In this document: piece by piece, positions 1-7,996 of the stretch
Numbering within the stretch: position 1 is the first letter of the stretch
Layout: every line of letters begins with the position of its first letter
Virus record (IMG/VR): IMGVR_UViG_3300010885_046411
Span: 1 to 64,000 of that record
Origin: a virus
Strand: one strand, 5' to 3'
DNA: 64,000 bases
The notes under the pieces: generated by a model
The model's input: only the letters and a program-made list of their open reading frames with translations
Database searches by the model: none
What the model was told of the DNA's origin: nothing
Translations under genes and position numbers: made by a program

Positions 1-584
1 AGCGTATCCGTCTCTTTATCTACAACGATATTGCCATAGGTCTGTATCACCCACATACGAAATGCTGTCCACGTCTTAAACTGCCTAAGCAATACGATAG
101 CATCAAAGTCTGCTGGCACACGCTTGCTCTCTAGCATCTGCCCATGCAAGTGCGTTTTAAGCCAGTCTAATAACTTCTCATCTTGCATCAAGTGTATGGC
201 AGAGGATATGGCAGGGCAATACACAAACTCATGCTTAAAATGCCTATTACGGGCATCCCACACAAACCCAAATGGCCTGCCCACCTTCGTATGTGTTACA
301 AAGAAAGGCTCAAAGCCATGCCTAAATGATGGCACAATCAGCAGCGACCCGATGGATATGTTAGAGAGTCCGCAGCCTATCTTGAGCATTATCTTATCCT
401 CGGCATCTACTATGTCAGCACGCCTATGCAAGACATCGGCAAGTTCATCTAAGTCCTTGGCTAGTTGCTCAGGGGGGTAGTTGGGGTCTAAGCATAGTTT
501 GCTTAGGTCTGGCGTTGAGTATTGGCCCCAGCGTTGCTCTATAAACGCACTGGCTCTATTAATATCTGTCCTCCTTCTGGCCAT
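1..584 (-). CDS. Hypothetical protein, N-terminal part (runs off left edge)
   Basis: Open from an ATG at 584 to the left edge with no stop, giving about 194 residues of a longer protein. The start MARRRTDINRASAFIEQRWG overlaps the 3' end of the upstream gene by 46 bases in another frame. The overlap is long, but no later start keeps the beginning of the frame intact. The visible part is soluble and mixed alpha/beta, with several aromatic stretches, and I recognise no domain. It is the last visible gene of the leftward early unit that begins at the promoter near 1150. Confidence 0.7.
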   Translation of the reverse strand, partial: MARRRTDINRASAFIEQRWGQYSTPDLSKLCLDPNYPPEQLAKDLDELADVLHRRADIVDAEDKIMLKIGCGLSNISIGSLLIVPSFRHGFEPFFVTHTKVGRPFGFVWDARNRHFKHEFVYCPAISSAIHLMQDEKLLDWLKTHLHGQMLESKRVPADFDAIVLLRQFKTWTAFRMWVIQTYGNIVVDKETDT

Positions 585-1138
585 TGTAGTCTGTAGTCCC
601 ATTCAGGGCTATTGTTAAAGAATGTTAGCATAGTCTCTTTCTCATCTTCTATAAGCATGGGGAAAGGCATTAGCATCATGTCGGGGCCACTAGCCCCCTC
701 GTCTTTAGCTTCTTTGTAGAGGGATGCCCTTTGCATAATGTCTTTACGGGCCGAAGCCCCAAAGTGTGATTCAAAGAGTTTAAGGTATGCCGTAGCCCTC
801 TTATATTGGATAGAGGGCTGGAGGGTAGTGTCTGTAGCATCGGCCCCATATAGCATTTTGCTGTGCCACTCGGCTAGTCTATTGTACCCTTGCTTGGCAT
901 CGGAGCAGTGCATGTGGCAGAACATCGCCTTTTCGCCATCGCTTAGGCTATCCCAATTTTCAGGCATCTGCCCCGATGCGGCGGCTTTAAGACGTATGTT
1001 CAGGCGGTAGGAAGATAAAACAATACGCGCAGATTCTATGGCGATGGGTATGCGCCATTCGTTTCTGGTCAGGTCTAGCCCTATGTACTTGGACTGCTGC
1101 CCCGTTATTTCAGGGAATAAGGAAAAGCTCTGCGCCAT
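539..1138 (-). CDS. Hypothetical early protein (199 aa)
   Basis: Complete 199-residue frame with typical phage codon use. It begins with ATG only seven bases downstream of a TACCTTTA box, so its mRNA has almost no leader. The protein is soluble and has a Cys/His cluster (CHMHC) near residue 80, which could bind metal, but nothing else supports that. No family recognised. It is the first gene of the leftmost transcription unit and overlaps the next gene by 46 bases. Confidence 0.75.
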   Translation of the reverse strand: MAQSFSLFPEITGQQSKYIGLDLTRNEWRIPIAIESARIVLSSYRLNIRLKAAASGQMPENWDSLSDGEKAMFCHMHCSDAKQGYNRLAEWHSKMLYGADATDTTLQPSIQYKRATAYLKLFESHFGASARKDIMQRASLYKEAKDEGASGPDMMLMPFPMLIEDEKETMLTFFNNSPEWDYRLQWPEGGQILIEPVRL

Positions 1139-1145
1139 TGTGCCC

Positions 1146-1153
1146 TAAAGGTA
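1146..1153 (-). promoter_or_regulatory. Promoter -7 box for the leftmost operon
   Basis: The minus strand reads TACCTTTA, one mismatch from the Bacteroidota TAnnTTTG -7 consensus, seven bases before the ATG at 1138. Confidence 0.5.
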
Positions 1154-1246
1154 CAAAATTGTTTGTCAGATATCTACACTTTTTTTGCTTTAATTGTCGG
1201 TTGCTTCTATAAAGTTCATGGTGGTGGGGGTTAAGATTGTGAAGGA

Positions 1247-1735
1247 TTAAGCTGAAAGGTTTGATTGTCTCCGCATATTTGCGGTTTGCTCTAGCAGTGC
1301 TAGAAACTGTGGGCTATCGCACTCGGCGATATGATTGTTCTTGCTGGTCGGTATGGCTCGTAATACTATCCACCCCATAGAGGCGGCTGTATTATACTTC
1401 TCACAGTCGGACAGAAAGTGTGCCCCTCGTGTGTGTGCGCCGCCAGAGAAAATGCCGCCCTCAATTTCAACGGCTATCATTAACTCTTGGCAGTATATAT
1501 CCATCCGCCACTTACGCTTTGGATGGAAAGCAAGTTCAACGCCCCACTCAGCCCCCGTAATCTTATTGTATATAGGGATTAGATAGTCGTACTTAGACGC
1601 AACTGCCTTGGGGTCTGGCTTGACCTTGGCTGGCTTCTTAGATACAGCAGCAGCAACTACACGGGCCTTTGCTTTAGGCTCTATGATGCGCCCTGCAATG
1701 GCAGGGTCGTCTGCGCTGAATCGTTTGCCTGCCAT
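1247..1735 (-). CDS. PD-(D/E)XK-type endonuclease
   Basis: 162 residues. After a basic, Ala/Lys-rich N-terminal tail of about 45 residues comes a nuclease-like core: an Asp in RMDIY on one strand, followed by VEIEGG on the next and then SGGAHTRGAHF. That is the D...ExE/G pattern of small phage PD-(D/E)XK endonucleases related to VRR-NUC and DUF559 folds. The likely role is cutting branched or double-stranded DNA during recombination or packaging. It is co-oriented with the ERF and YqaJ-type genes upstream, which supports a DNA-processing role. The exact substrate cannot be read from sequence. Confidence 0.6.
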   Translation of the reverse strand: MAGKRFSADDPAIAGRIIEPKAKARVVAAAVSKKPAKVKPDPKAVASKYDYLIPIYNKITGAEWGVELAFHPKRKWRMDIYCQELMIAVEIEGGIFSGGAHTRGAHFLSDCEKYNTAASMGWIVLRAIPTSKNNHIAECDSPQFLALLEQTANMRRQSNLSA

Positions 1736-1744
1736 GTTAGTTGC

Positions 1745-2110
1745 CTAAAGGGTAATGATGTCCACAATCATTTCTGTCCATCGCTCTAAATCTTCGCGTG
1801 TCTTGATATGCTCAACCATATACTCTTGCAGGGTCATAAAGTTGCGTTGCAGTTGAGGGTTGCCAAAGGAGAACCTAGCTATATCGCCTTGGTTGCCCAT
1901 AGCCTCCCAGAAGTCGCTATTTGCCTCTCGTGGCATCTTGCGCTCTGCTAAGGTTATTAGGCTGTTGCAGGCGTTACGTGCTGGTGCTAACGCCATAGCA
2001 ACCTCTCTGTCTAACTTCTCGCCCTTTAGTGCATCTATATAGATAACTACCTGCCCAGCGTGCATGATAGCCATGTGCATCAAGTTTGTGCGCGTCTCTT
2101 GGTCTAACAT
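1745..2110 (-). CDS. Hypothetical protein (121 aa)
   Basis: All-alpha, acidic 121-residue protein whose ATG directly follows the stop of the ERF-like gene, so the two are probably translated together. No family recognised. Its position between an ssDNA-annealing protein and a nuclease suggests an accessory role in replication or recombination; this is inferred from context only. Confidence 0.65.
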   Translation of the reverse strand: MLDQETRTNLMHMAIMHAGQVVIYIDALKGEKLDREVAMALAPARNACNSLITLAERKMPREANSDFWEAMGNQGDIARFSFGNPQLQRNFMTLQEYMVEHIKTREDLERWTEMIVDIITL

Positions 2111-2845
2111 CTACTTTTTAGTGGACTTGTATCCTACGTTTTTCATCCAAGGCTCAGGGCAATGTTCAGAGATACCAGCATCCACAAATGCTTGCGCCAA
2201 GATGCCTTGCGTTTCTTTGCTGATGCTGTAATTTGCCGCCTTGCCGATAACATCAGCATAGCCAGACTTACCATCCTTAATGAAGTCAATCATGTGCGTG
2301 AGGGCAGGCTCGTTAAGCCAAGGCTTTTCGGGCGCACTGCTGCTAGATGCTGGCTTAGGAGGGGCGGGGTTGTAGTTGGTTGAGTTGGCAACGGGCTTGC
2401 TGTCGGCCTCCACATCGTCTGCAAATGGTATGCAGAATGTTTGCCCAAGCATATACTTATAGCACGTAGATAATGCCTTTCCAGTGGCCTTATCGCCGCT
2501 ATCGTTGGCCTCGCCAACTAAGATAGCCGTATCTATGAAAGAGCCATCTAATGTGCATAGCAGCGTATATTTCACTGTTATGCGGCAGAAGTTCATGGTT
2601 GTGCGGTTAGAACCTATCTCAAAGGTCTGGTAGTCCTTCTCAATAACGGTAGGGATAACAAGTATCTTGGCTTCCTTTAACTTGTCGTGGAAGTCATTGA
2701 TAACATCGTCTATGCGACGATATTTGTACTTGACTGCGCCATTAGGCGAATCGGCCTTAGCAATCGGCTCCACAAGGCCCATAAGGACTTGTAGTTGCGC
2801 ATAAATGGCAGGAGTTGCGGTGTCTTGTTCTGGTTTAGTTGCCAT
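2111..2845 (-). CDS. ERF-family single-strand DNA annealing protein
   Basis: 244 residues. The N-terminal ~150 residues match the ERF superfamily layout: AVKYKYRRIDDVI, in which the annealing domain begins, then paired beta strands, then GEANDSGDKATGKALSTCYKYML, split here as the conserved DKATGKALSTCYKY helix. The C-terminal third is a Ser/Pro/Ala linker followed by a small helical tail. ERF proteins anneal complementary single strands and drive phage recombination, usually with an exonuclease partner. A YqaJ-type exonuclease is encoded immediately upstream in the same direction. A promoter box lies about 25 bases before the ATG. Confidence 0.85.
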   Translation of the reverse strand: MATKPEQDTATPAIYAQLQVLMGLVEPIAKADSPNGAVKYKYRRIDDVINDFHDKLKEAKILVIPTVIEKDYQTFEIGSNRTTMNFCRITVKYTLLCTLDGSFIDTAILVGEANDSGDKATGKALSTCYKYMLGQTFCIPFADDVEADSKPVANSTNYNPAPPKPASSSSAPEKPWLNEPALTHMIDFIKDGKSGYADVIGKAANYSISKETQGILAQAFVDAGISEHCPEPWMKNVGYKSTKK

Positions 2846-2870
2846 GTTGGGGGCTTGTTAATTGGTTCTG

Positions 2871-2878
2871 TAAAGGTA
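2871..2878 (-). promoter_or_regulatory. Promoter -7 box for the ERF operon
   Basis: The minus strand reads TACCTTTA, with a T-rich stretch about 16 bases upstream in the -33 position. A GCGTAA motif at 2908-2913 lies upstream of it, as at two other early promoters. Confidence 0.5.
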
Positions 2879-2920
2879 CGAAATGGGTCTTGAAAAACTG
2901 AAATCTTGCGTAAGGTTTTG

Positions 2921-3664
2921 TTAAAAAGGCAAAGGATGTTTTACATCTAAGTCTTTGTTGTCCTCTTGCTGCCGTGCAAACCTGTCAGCCCACTTATCTA
3001 TCTGTGGGTAGGCCTCTTGTAGTGCCTGCTCATATAAAGCAAGGTCTGGCATATCCTCTGCATCTAAGTCTAAAAAAACCCAGTGCATAAACAAATCGGC
3101 TTCAATTAGGTTGGGGTCATTGGTGTACCACACAAACAAGCCATACTTAGCCCCCATCATGCGGCAGTGAAAGCATAGTTGATGAGCATATACGGCATCG
3201 TATTCTAATAGACTAGGCCAATCTTCTACGGCAAAGCTATCTAAGAAACGGTCTATGCTAGTAGGGCATTTAATTTCTACACCTACAATTCCATCTTCAT
3301 CATAAGTTTCAAACCATCCATCAGGGCTGTCAAGCATCTTGCCCTTAATGATACACCTATGCTCATAGATAGGCTGCCCCATAGCCTCGCTGGCTGCCGC
3401 CCGTGCAAATGGCTCCATGTCGGTTCCATGCTGCATAGCCTGCTGCGCCCACCTTGTATCGTATCTAGGCACTGGCTTCCCCGTTACCTGCTTATAGGCT
3501 ATATCCCGACACCGTTTATCTCGTGCATCGGTAAACAACTCGCCTATAACGCTGCCCGTTATATCGGCGGCGTTTCTGGCAGCATACCATTCTTCGGTAT
3601 GCTGTGCGGGGCCAAGTATTGTACCCTCTAAGTGCGGGAACCCGTCTGTGTAAATGATGCTCAT
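2921..3664 (-). CDS. YqaJ-like (lambda exonuclease-type) recombinase nuclease
   Basis: 247 residues. It shows the YqaJ/lambda-exo signatures in order: HTEEWYAARN near residue 22, a catalytic Asp in DSPDGWFE around residue 112, and GVEIKCP around residue 127, the ExK of the PD-(D/E)XK fold. Proteins of this family resect double-stranded ends to give single strands for an annealing partner; the ERF-family gene just downstream fits that pairing. The start lies two bases after the stop of the alpha-CTD-like gene, so it belongs to the operon starting at 5036. Confidence 0.85.
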   Translation of the reverse strand: MSIIYTDGFPHLEGTILGPAQHTEEWYAARNAADITGSVIGELFTDARDKRCRDIAYKQVTGKPVPRYDTRWAQQAMQHGTDMEPFARAAASEAMGQPIYEHRCIIKGKMLDSPDGWFETYDEDGIVGVEIKCPTSIDRFLDSFAVEDWPSLLEYDAVYAHQLCFHCRMMGAKYGLFVWYTNDPNLIEADLFMHWVFLDLDAEDMPDLALYEQALQEAYPQIDKWADRFARQQEDNKDLDVKHPLPF

Positions 3665-3666
3665 GT

Positions 3667-4179
3667 CTAAAATGCGTTAAGAACTTTTTGAATATGATGC
3701 GCTTGGCACAAGGATTTTATTGCCTCTCCATCAACTTTTAAATAACGCACCTTGTCTTCGGGGAATTGATATTTACACCCGCCTGCCCCAATGTTTATCC
3801 AATAACGCCCTGTCCCTTGCTCTGCAAAGAACCCAACACTACCCTTCTCTTGCTTCCATTCTAGCGGCTTAATCGCCGCACGGATTTGGTCTAGGGTTGG
3901 CGTTTCTATGTTAATAAGATGTTGGGCAATAGGCTTACCTGCTGGTGTAAGATAGTCTTGAGACGATAATTTCAAGCCATGCTCTGCCAAAGCCTCGCGA
4001 ATTTCTCTTATCGTTTTTCGCCCTATATTTCTAAACCTCAACAAGTCGGCTTCTGAAAGATGTGCTACTTCGCTTGCCTTACCTTCCCATCCAAAAAAAC
4101 TTACAAGAGGGGTTCTAGCACGAGTGCTTAACCCTAAGTGTTTAATAAGCACAGTCTCAGGCTTAGATACATTCTCCAT
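3667..4179 (-). CDS. Small protein with RNA polymerase alpha-CTD-like domain
   Basis: 170 residues. Residues ~10-70 read like the bacterial RpoA C-terminal domain: LGLSTRARTPL near the start and LRFRNIGRKTIREIREAL further on, matching the alpha-CTD pattern of helix 1 plus helix-hairpin-helix. The positions equivalent to E. coli alpha R265, G296, K298 and E302 are occupied by R, G, K and E, so DNA-binding residues are kept. The remaining ~95 residues are an unrecognised domain. No alpha N-terminal dimerisation domain is present, so it cannot replace alpha. A role in steering host RNA polymerase or binding DNA is possible but unproven. Confidence 0.65.
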   Translation of the reverse strand: MENVSKPETVLIKHLGLSTRARTPLVSFFGWEGKASEVAHLSEADLLRFRNIGRKTIREIREALAEHGLKLSSQDYLTPAGKPIAQHLINIETPTLDQIRAAIKPLEWKQEKGSVGFFAEQGTGRYWINIGAGGCKYQFPEDKVRYLKVDGEAIKSLCQAHHIQKVLNAF

Positions 4180-4181
4180 GT

Positions 4182-4412
4182 CTATACAGGCAGTTTAAGT
4201 GAGTAAAAAGGCTCCAGTGTCAGCCCATTGCGCACCCCGCTAAGGGATAGCACTCTGTTTTCTTGGGCATAGGTAAGCACGACCACATCGTCCATCTCGG
4301 CACATAGCCGTGTCTGGAGGATTAGCAGGCTTTCTTTCGTGTAAGCCTTTGTGAGCTTAAACTTTTTTGCCAACCCAATTAGGTAGGCATCTAGGGGCGA
4401 TGATGCAATCAT
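4182..4412 (-). CDS. Hypothetical protein (76 aa)
   Basis: I chose the ATG at 4412 (MIASSPLDAYL...) because its ATGA overlaps the stop of the small membrane-protein gene upstream, a standard coupled arrangement, and the frame before it reads like an out-of-frame shadow. The 76-residue product has an alpha-helical N-terminal half and a beta-rich C-terminal half. No family recognised. Confidence 0.6.
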   Translation of the reverse strand: MIASSPLDAYLIGLAKKFKLTKAYTKESLLILQTRLCAEMDDVVVLTYAQENRVLSLSGVRNGLTLEPFYSLKLPV

Positions 4413-4516
4413 AGTGAGATAAAAACAAGTAAAGTGGCTACGGAACCTATCACGGCCCCTGCAAACAGGCAACCCATGATAAGGCGAAAAATCTCTAAGG
4501 GGGTGTAGGGGGTCAT
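4409..4516 (-). CDS. Tiny single-pass membrane protein (35 aa)
   Basis: ATG at 4516 to TGA at 4409. The product is MTPYTPLEIFRLIMG followed by a hydrophobic Gly/Ala/Leu/Val segment of about 20 residues, a single transmembrane helix with almost no tail. It fills the gap between two genes exactly, starting four bases after the upstream stop and overlapping the next start as ATGA. The tight packing is the main evidence that it is real. Function unknown. Confidence 0.55.
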   Translation of the reverse strand: MTPYTPLEIFRLIMGCLFAGAVIGSVATLLVFISL

Positions 4517-4519
4517 TGG

Positions 4520-4852
4520 TTAGAGAGTCGGTGGCGGGGTTGCGTAACGCCAATAGCGATTGCCAGAATAGAAGTGCGTAAAATCTGTAGGGTCTGTGAA
4601 CATCACAAAACACCTATTTGAAAAATCGTCTCCGTCTATGACTTCAACAAGACAAAACGAATCTGGCATTGTGCCGCCCTTGCTAATCTTCACCCAAGGA
4701 TTCTTTTCAGGTTCGGGGGCATAAAGGCGGTCTAAGGCTTCGTCAAGTGCCTGCCACTCCGAATCGCTATTCCACGCCCTAGATGCAACGTATTCCACAG
4801 ATACAATAAGCGACATCAATTCTTCCTTTGTCGGTCTCGGTTGCTTGTCCAT
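4520..4852 (-). CDS. Hypothetical acidic protein (110 aa)
   Basis: The start MDKQPRPTKEEL at 4852 lies one base after the stop of the 49-residue gene, so I prefer it to longer starts that would overlap that gene. The product has an N-terminal helical part (KEELMSLIVSVEYV) and a beta-rich C-terminal half. No known domain. It lies in the operon that leads to the recombination genes. Confidence 0.6.
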   Translation of the reverse strand: MDKQPRPTKEELMSLIVSVEYVASRAWNSDSEWQALDEALDRLYAPEPEKNPWVKISKGGTMPDSFCLVEVIDGDDFSNRCFVMFTDPTDFTHFYSGNRYWRYATPPPTL

Positions 4853-4853
4853 A

Positions 4854-5003
4854 TTAGTAAATGCGTTCGTCGGGGTTTTGGGATAGGTAGTCTTCCTCGG
4901 CCTGCTGCTGTTCAAGCCAGCAGCCCCACATATAGTCCTCATCCACATGGTCTGGGGCAGCAGGGGTATCGGAGGATTCAAAAGCTAATTCTTGTGCGCT
5001 CAT
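4854..5003 (-). CDS. Short acidic protein (49 aa)
   Basis: ATG at 5003, TAA at 4854. The sequence begins MSAQELAFESSDTPAAPDH and is strongly acidic, with a run of Gln and Glu in the middle. It is the first gene after a complete promoter (TACTTTTG at 5029-5036 and TTTG at 5053-5056), and the next gene starts one base after its stop. Function unknown; short acidic early proteins of phages often bind host proteins, but nothing here proves that. Confidence 0.55.
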   Translation of the reverse strand: MSAQELAFESSDTPAAPDHVDEDYMWGCWLEQQQAEEDYLSQNPDERIY

Positions 5004-5028
5004 GGTTTGATTGGCTAATTGTACACCA

Positions 5029-5056
5029 CAAAAGTACCTAGCCCATACAGCCCAAA
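5029..5056 (-). promoter_or_regulatory. Promoter for the leftward recombination operon
   Basis: On the minus strand, TTTG (5053-5056) and TACTTTTG (5029-5036) are separated by 16 bases, a full Bacteroidota -33/-7 promoter. The leader to the ATG at 5003 is about 22 bases. Confidence 0.65.
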
Positions 5057-5257
5057 TACTTGCTTTTTACAGAAAATCTTACATGGGCATCCCTTAGCCG
5101 CTTCTTTATCTTTGATGCCCCATTTGCCCATAACAGATACGACCTTAACCGTATATGCCTTACGCCGCCCACAAAAGCCATCACTTTAATACACCCACAG
5201 CCTTACATTATGCTTTTTTACTTTAGGCCATGCTTGTCTCAAGGCACCTCCCTATCC
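5037..5257. other. Divergent intergenic region upstream of the helicase
   Basis: About 220 bases between the leftward operon and the rightward helicase gene. It holds both promoters and an extra plus-strand TATCTTTG at 5107-5114, which could be a second start for the helicase transcript. No gene-like frame is convincing. Confidence 0.4.
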
Positions 5258-5265
5258 TACCTTTG
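5258..5265 (+). promoter_or_regulatory. Promoter -7 box for the primase-helicase gene
   Basis: TACCTTTG, with six bases to the ATG at 5272, so the transcript would be leaderless or nearly so. This spacing also decides the start codon. Confidence 0.6.
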
Positions 5266-5271
5266 ACATCT

Positions 5272-7275
5272 ATGGCCCTTTTTAATTCCTTTGAAGAGGC
5301 TGGCATTGATGCCACAAGTTTCAAAAAACAAGCACCTCACCATATCATTTGCCCTAAGTGCGGGGCCGACCGCAAGAAAGCCAAAGAGCCATCCCTACGT
5401 GTATGGCCCAAAGAGGGGCTATTTAAGTGCTATAACTGCGAATTTAGGGGCAAGATTAAAGACCCCAACTTTAATATAGTCTATCAGAAGCCCCACAAAA
5501 GCTATAAAAAGCCACACATACCCGAAACGCCGCCACCGCTTACCCCCGCCGCATCTACATGGTTAGCCTCTCGTGCTATATCAGAAGATACCGCCTATGC
5601 GTATGGCCTATACTCTACTGAAAGGTACTTTCCTTACCCCAAAGAATACGTTGCCTCTGATGGCACTACAAAAACCCGCGATAAGGGGCTATCCTCATGT
5701 ATAGCCTTCCCATACATGACCCCCGACTATGAGTGTCTATTTATTCAGTATCGGGATGCCATCAAGCGGTTTGTGGTTGAGGCCGATTGCCAACTAATAC
5801 CTTTTGGGATGCACATAGCCGCCCACTATGGCGGCTTAAAGGATAAGAACGACCGCCCGAACTCTGCCCTTATATGGACAGAGGGGCAACTAGATTGTAT
5901 GAGCCTCTATGAGGCTGGCTGTGGCAACGTAGTCTCTGTGCCGAATGGTTCGCAGCAGTCCCCTCAACTAGAATGGCTAGACGATGTACAGGACTTTGTA
6001 GGGCTATTTACAACGCATATCCTATGCCTTGACGATGATAGTGCAGGGCTGCCCCTAAAGAAGGAACTGATGCGCCGCCTCGGTGCCTCACGCTGCAAGG
6101 TTGTTCACTACCCCAAAGATGCTAAGGGGCAACACCAACTAGCCAAAGATGGCAGGCCCATGAAAGATGCCAATGCCGTACTCACTACGCTAGGGGCACA
6201 AGGGCTGAAAGACTTGATTGAAAAGGCCGACTTTGAGCCTATGGTTTCCTTTTACTCTAAGGAGTACCTGCTAGAGAAAATGATGCAGGTAGGCGATAGG
6301 GGTATAGATGGCGGGGCTACATTGGGCTGGCCTGAATTTGATGAGTATCTACGGTTTTCTTTTGAAAGGGTTACGGCCATTTCTGGCACCCCCAACGCTG
6401 GCAAGTCAGATTTTGTAGACCAAATTGCTATAATCTTAAACCGTAAGCATGGCTGGAAGGGTAGTTTTCATAGCCCTGAGAAAGACTACATCTTGCAACT
6501 AGGCACCCTTGCCGCCAAGCTAAATTCTAAGCCTTATTTCAACTTTGCGCATGTGCCAGGGGATAGACACTCGGTAGCCTATACGAAAGAAGAACAAGTG
6601 AAGGCGATAGATTACCTGACTGATAACTTTTATTTTTTCAATCCTACATCGGCGCAGCTAACCTACCAGCAAGTGATAGAGGACTGGCGCAGTTTGGTAC
6701 AGCGATATGGCATACGCTTTGCAGTGCTAGACCCGTACAACTACTTGCGCATGGATGAAAAAGACGAGGCTATGTTCATTAAGAAGATGCTGATTGCTTT
6801 CAAGGATGCGGCAAGGGAGTTGCAGATACACGTATTTATTGTGGCCCACCCCACTAAGGCAGGTAAGATAGACCCGAAGGGGGGCTTATATAGCATTGCT
6901 GGCTCGGCCCACTGGGCGAACTCGGTAGATAACTTTATATGGCTGTATAGGCACATAGGGGAAGGCAGAGGGCAGGGGTATGGGGATAATACAGAGGTGT
7001 TTGTCCACAAGCTACGGAATCAGCAATTTGAGGGTAGGCTTACGGGGGAAGATGGCATAATGCTGTCGTACAAAATGAATACTGGTGAGTTTGATGTAGC
7101 CAGCAACCGCCCTGCGATTGCGGCCCCGCCGCCGCCCAAGACTATGTACACCCCCAAGAATACCTATGGTAGGAATACGGGCGTAGTGTATGACCAAGAG
7201 CAAACCATAAAAGCATTTTATGCGGAGGTGCCACAGTTGGCGGCATCTTTAGATGCGGAGGGGTTGCCGTTTTAG
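5272..7275 (+). CDS. T7 gp4-like primase-helicase
   Basis: 667 residues. The start MALFNSFEEAG is set by the promoter box six bases upstream; an upstream in-frame ATG at 5230 would include the promoter in the gene. Domains in order: zinc ribbon with C27xxC30 and C53xxC56; TOPRIM core with E204 (TEGQLD) and the D254-D256 cluster (LDDDSAG); RecA-like DnaB-family helicase with Walker A GTPNAGKS at 372-379 and a later LDPYNYL strand. This is the layout of phage T7 gp4 and Twinkle, which prime and unwind DNA at the fork. It is the only plus-strand gene within the early block. The C-terminal ~60 residues are Pro-rich and probably flexible. Confidence 0.9.
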   Translation: MALFNSFEEAGIDATSFKKQAPHHIICPKCGADRKKAKEPSLRVWPKEGLFKCYNCEFRGKIKDPNFNIVYQKPHKSYKKPHIPETPPPLTPAASTWLASRAISEDTAYAYGLYSTERYFPYPKEYVASDGTTKTRDKGLSSCIAFPYMTPDYECLFIQYRDAIKRFVVEADCQLIPFGMHIAAHYGGLKDKNDRPNSALIWTEGQLDCMSLYEAGCGNVVSVPNGSQQSPQLEWLDDVQDFVGLFTTHILCLDDDSAGLPLKKELMRRLGASRCKVVHYPKDAKGQHQLAKDGRPMKDANAVLTTLGAQGLKDLIEKADFEPMVSFYSKEYLLEKMMQVGDRGIDGGATLGWPEFDEYLRFSFERVTAISGTPNAGKSDFVDQIAIILNRKHGWKGSFHSPEKDYILQLGTLAAKLNSKPYFNFAHVPGDRHSVAYTKEEQVKAIDYLTDNFYFFNPTSAQLTYQQVIEDWRSLVQRYGIRFAVLDPYNYLRMDEKDEAMFIKKMLIAFKDAARELQIHVFIVAHPTKAGKIDPKGGLYSIAGSAHWANSVDNFIWLYRHIGEGRGQGYGDNTEVFVHKLRNQQFEGRLTGEDGIMLSYKMNTGEFDVASNRPAIAAPPPPKTMYTPKNTYGRNTGVVYDQEQTIKAFYAEVPQLAASLDAEGLPF

Positions 7276-7287
7276 AGGGTACAAAAA

Positions 7288-7311
7288 GAGGGCTAGAAGC
7301 CCTCATTTTTG
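7288..7311. terminator. Bidirectional intrinsic terminator between convergent genes
   Basis: GAGGGCT, loop AGA, AGCCCTC, then ATTTTTG on the plus strand; an A-rich run on the other side gives a U-tract for the minus strand too. It sits between the helicase stop and the end of the leftward early operon. Confidence 0.8.
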
Positions 7312-7347
7312 TAAAAATAATTAACACCTTTTAACGCAAAATTCACA

Positions 7348-7632
7348 CTATTTCTTTAAAGCCTCTAGGGCTTGGAATACTTGGTCTTTGGTTGCGCTGC
7401 CCTGAAAGAGCGTGTCGGTCAGGGCTACACAGCCTTGTTCTTTGAGCCACTTGCGTAACTTCATAAGACGTTGCAAGGATAGGGCCATGATGGAAGGGTA
7501 GGATAGGCCAGACTTGGCACAACGGCGTATAGATGAAGGGGTGGGGTTGCTCACCCTTATCATATATTCGGTGCTGTCTGCCTTCGGCTTGTAATGCTCA
7601 ATGCACTTAACTAGCGGGTCTTTGGGTGTCAT
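7348..7632 (-). CDS. Hypothetical basic protein (94 aa)
   Basis: 94 residues, Lys/Arg-rich and mostly helical, with the look of a small nucleic-acid-binding protein (SSIRRCAKSGLSYPSIMAL could form an HTH). No family recognised. It is the last gene of the leftward operon before the terminator at 7288. Confidence 0.6.
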   Translation of the reverse strand: MTPKDPLVKCIEHYKPKADSTEYMIRVSNPTPSSIRRCAKSGLSYPSIMALSLQRLMKLRKWLKEQGCVALTDTLFQGSATKDQVFQALEALKK

Positions 7633-7647
7633 GTTACGTGGTGGGGG

Positions 7648-7902
7648 TTAAAAGGGCTGAATTAAAAGGGTATTGGTACGCTTGTCAAAGAAGCCAACTT
7701 GGCTGTTGTAAAATGTCAGCAACTCCCGTGCAATCACGGTTAAGTGGCTGATAGGTAATTTGCCCGTCTCGTTTAGAGGTACGGGTATAGTGCCCTTTGG
7801 CAACGTCTGTGTGTAGCTTTGGCACTCGGTATGTGTGATGCGTAAAAGCATGGTTAGGCGGGTGGGGTTAAAGCGAACGGTTGTAATTTCGGTAATGCTC
7901 AT
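7648..7902 (-). CDS. Hypothetical protein (84 aa)
   Basis: The start MSITEITTVRF at 7902 is preferred, although an in-frame ATG 15 bases earlier is possible. Either way it overlaps the end of the small membrane-protein gene in another frame. The product is beta-rich and I recognise no domain. Confidence 0.55.
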   Translation of the reverse strand: MSITEITTVRFNPTRLTMLLRITHTECQSYTQTLPKGTIPVPLNETGKLPISHLTVIARELLTFYNSQVGFFDKRTNTLLIQPF

Positions 7903-7993
7903 TTTGTTTGGCTGCATTGTAGGCTCTTAGCATAATAGCCAATAGCAGTGGTGAAAAGACTAGGGCCGTTGCCCAAAAGAGAAAGGTGTACAT
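7868..7993 (-). CDS. Tiny membrane protein (41 aa)
   Basis: ATG at 7993, TAA at 7868. A hydrophobic helix of about 22 residues starts almost at once (MYTFLFWATALVF) and is followed by a short polar tail rich in Asn, Tyr and Arg. It begins three bases after the upstream stop and overlaps the next gene by 35 bases. Function unknown. Confidence 0.5.
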   Translation of the reverse strand: MYTFLFWATALVFSPLLLAIMLRAYNAAKQNEHYRNYNRSL

Positions 7994-7996
7994 AGG

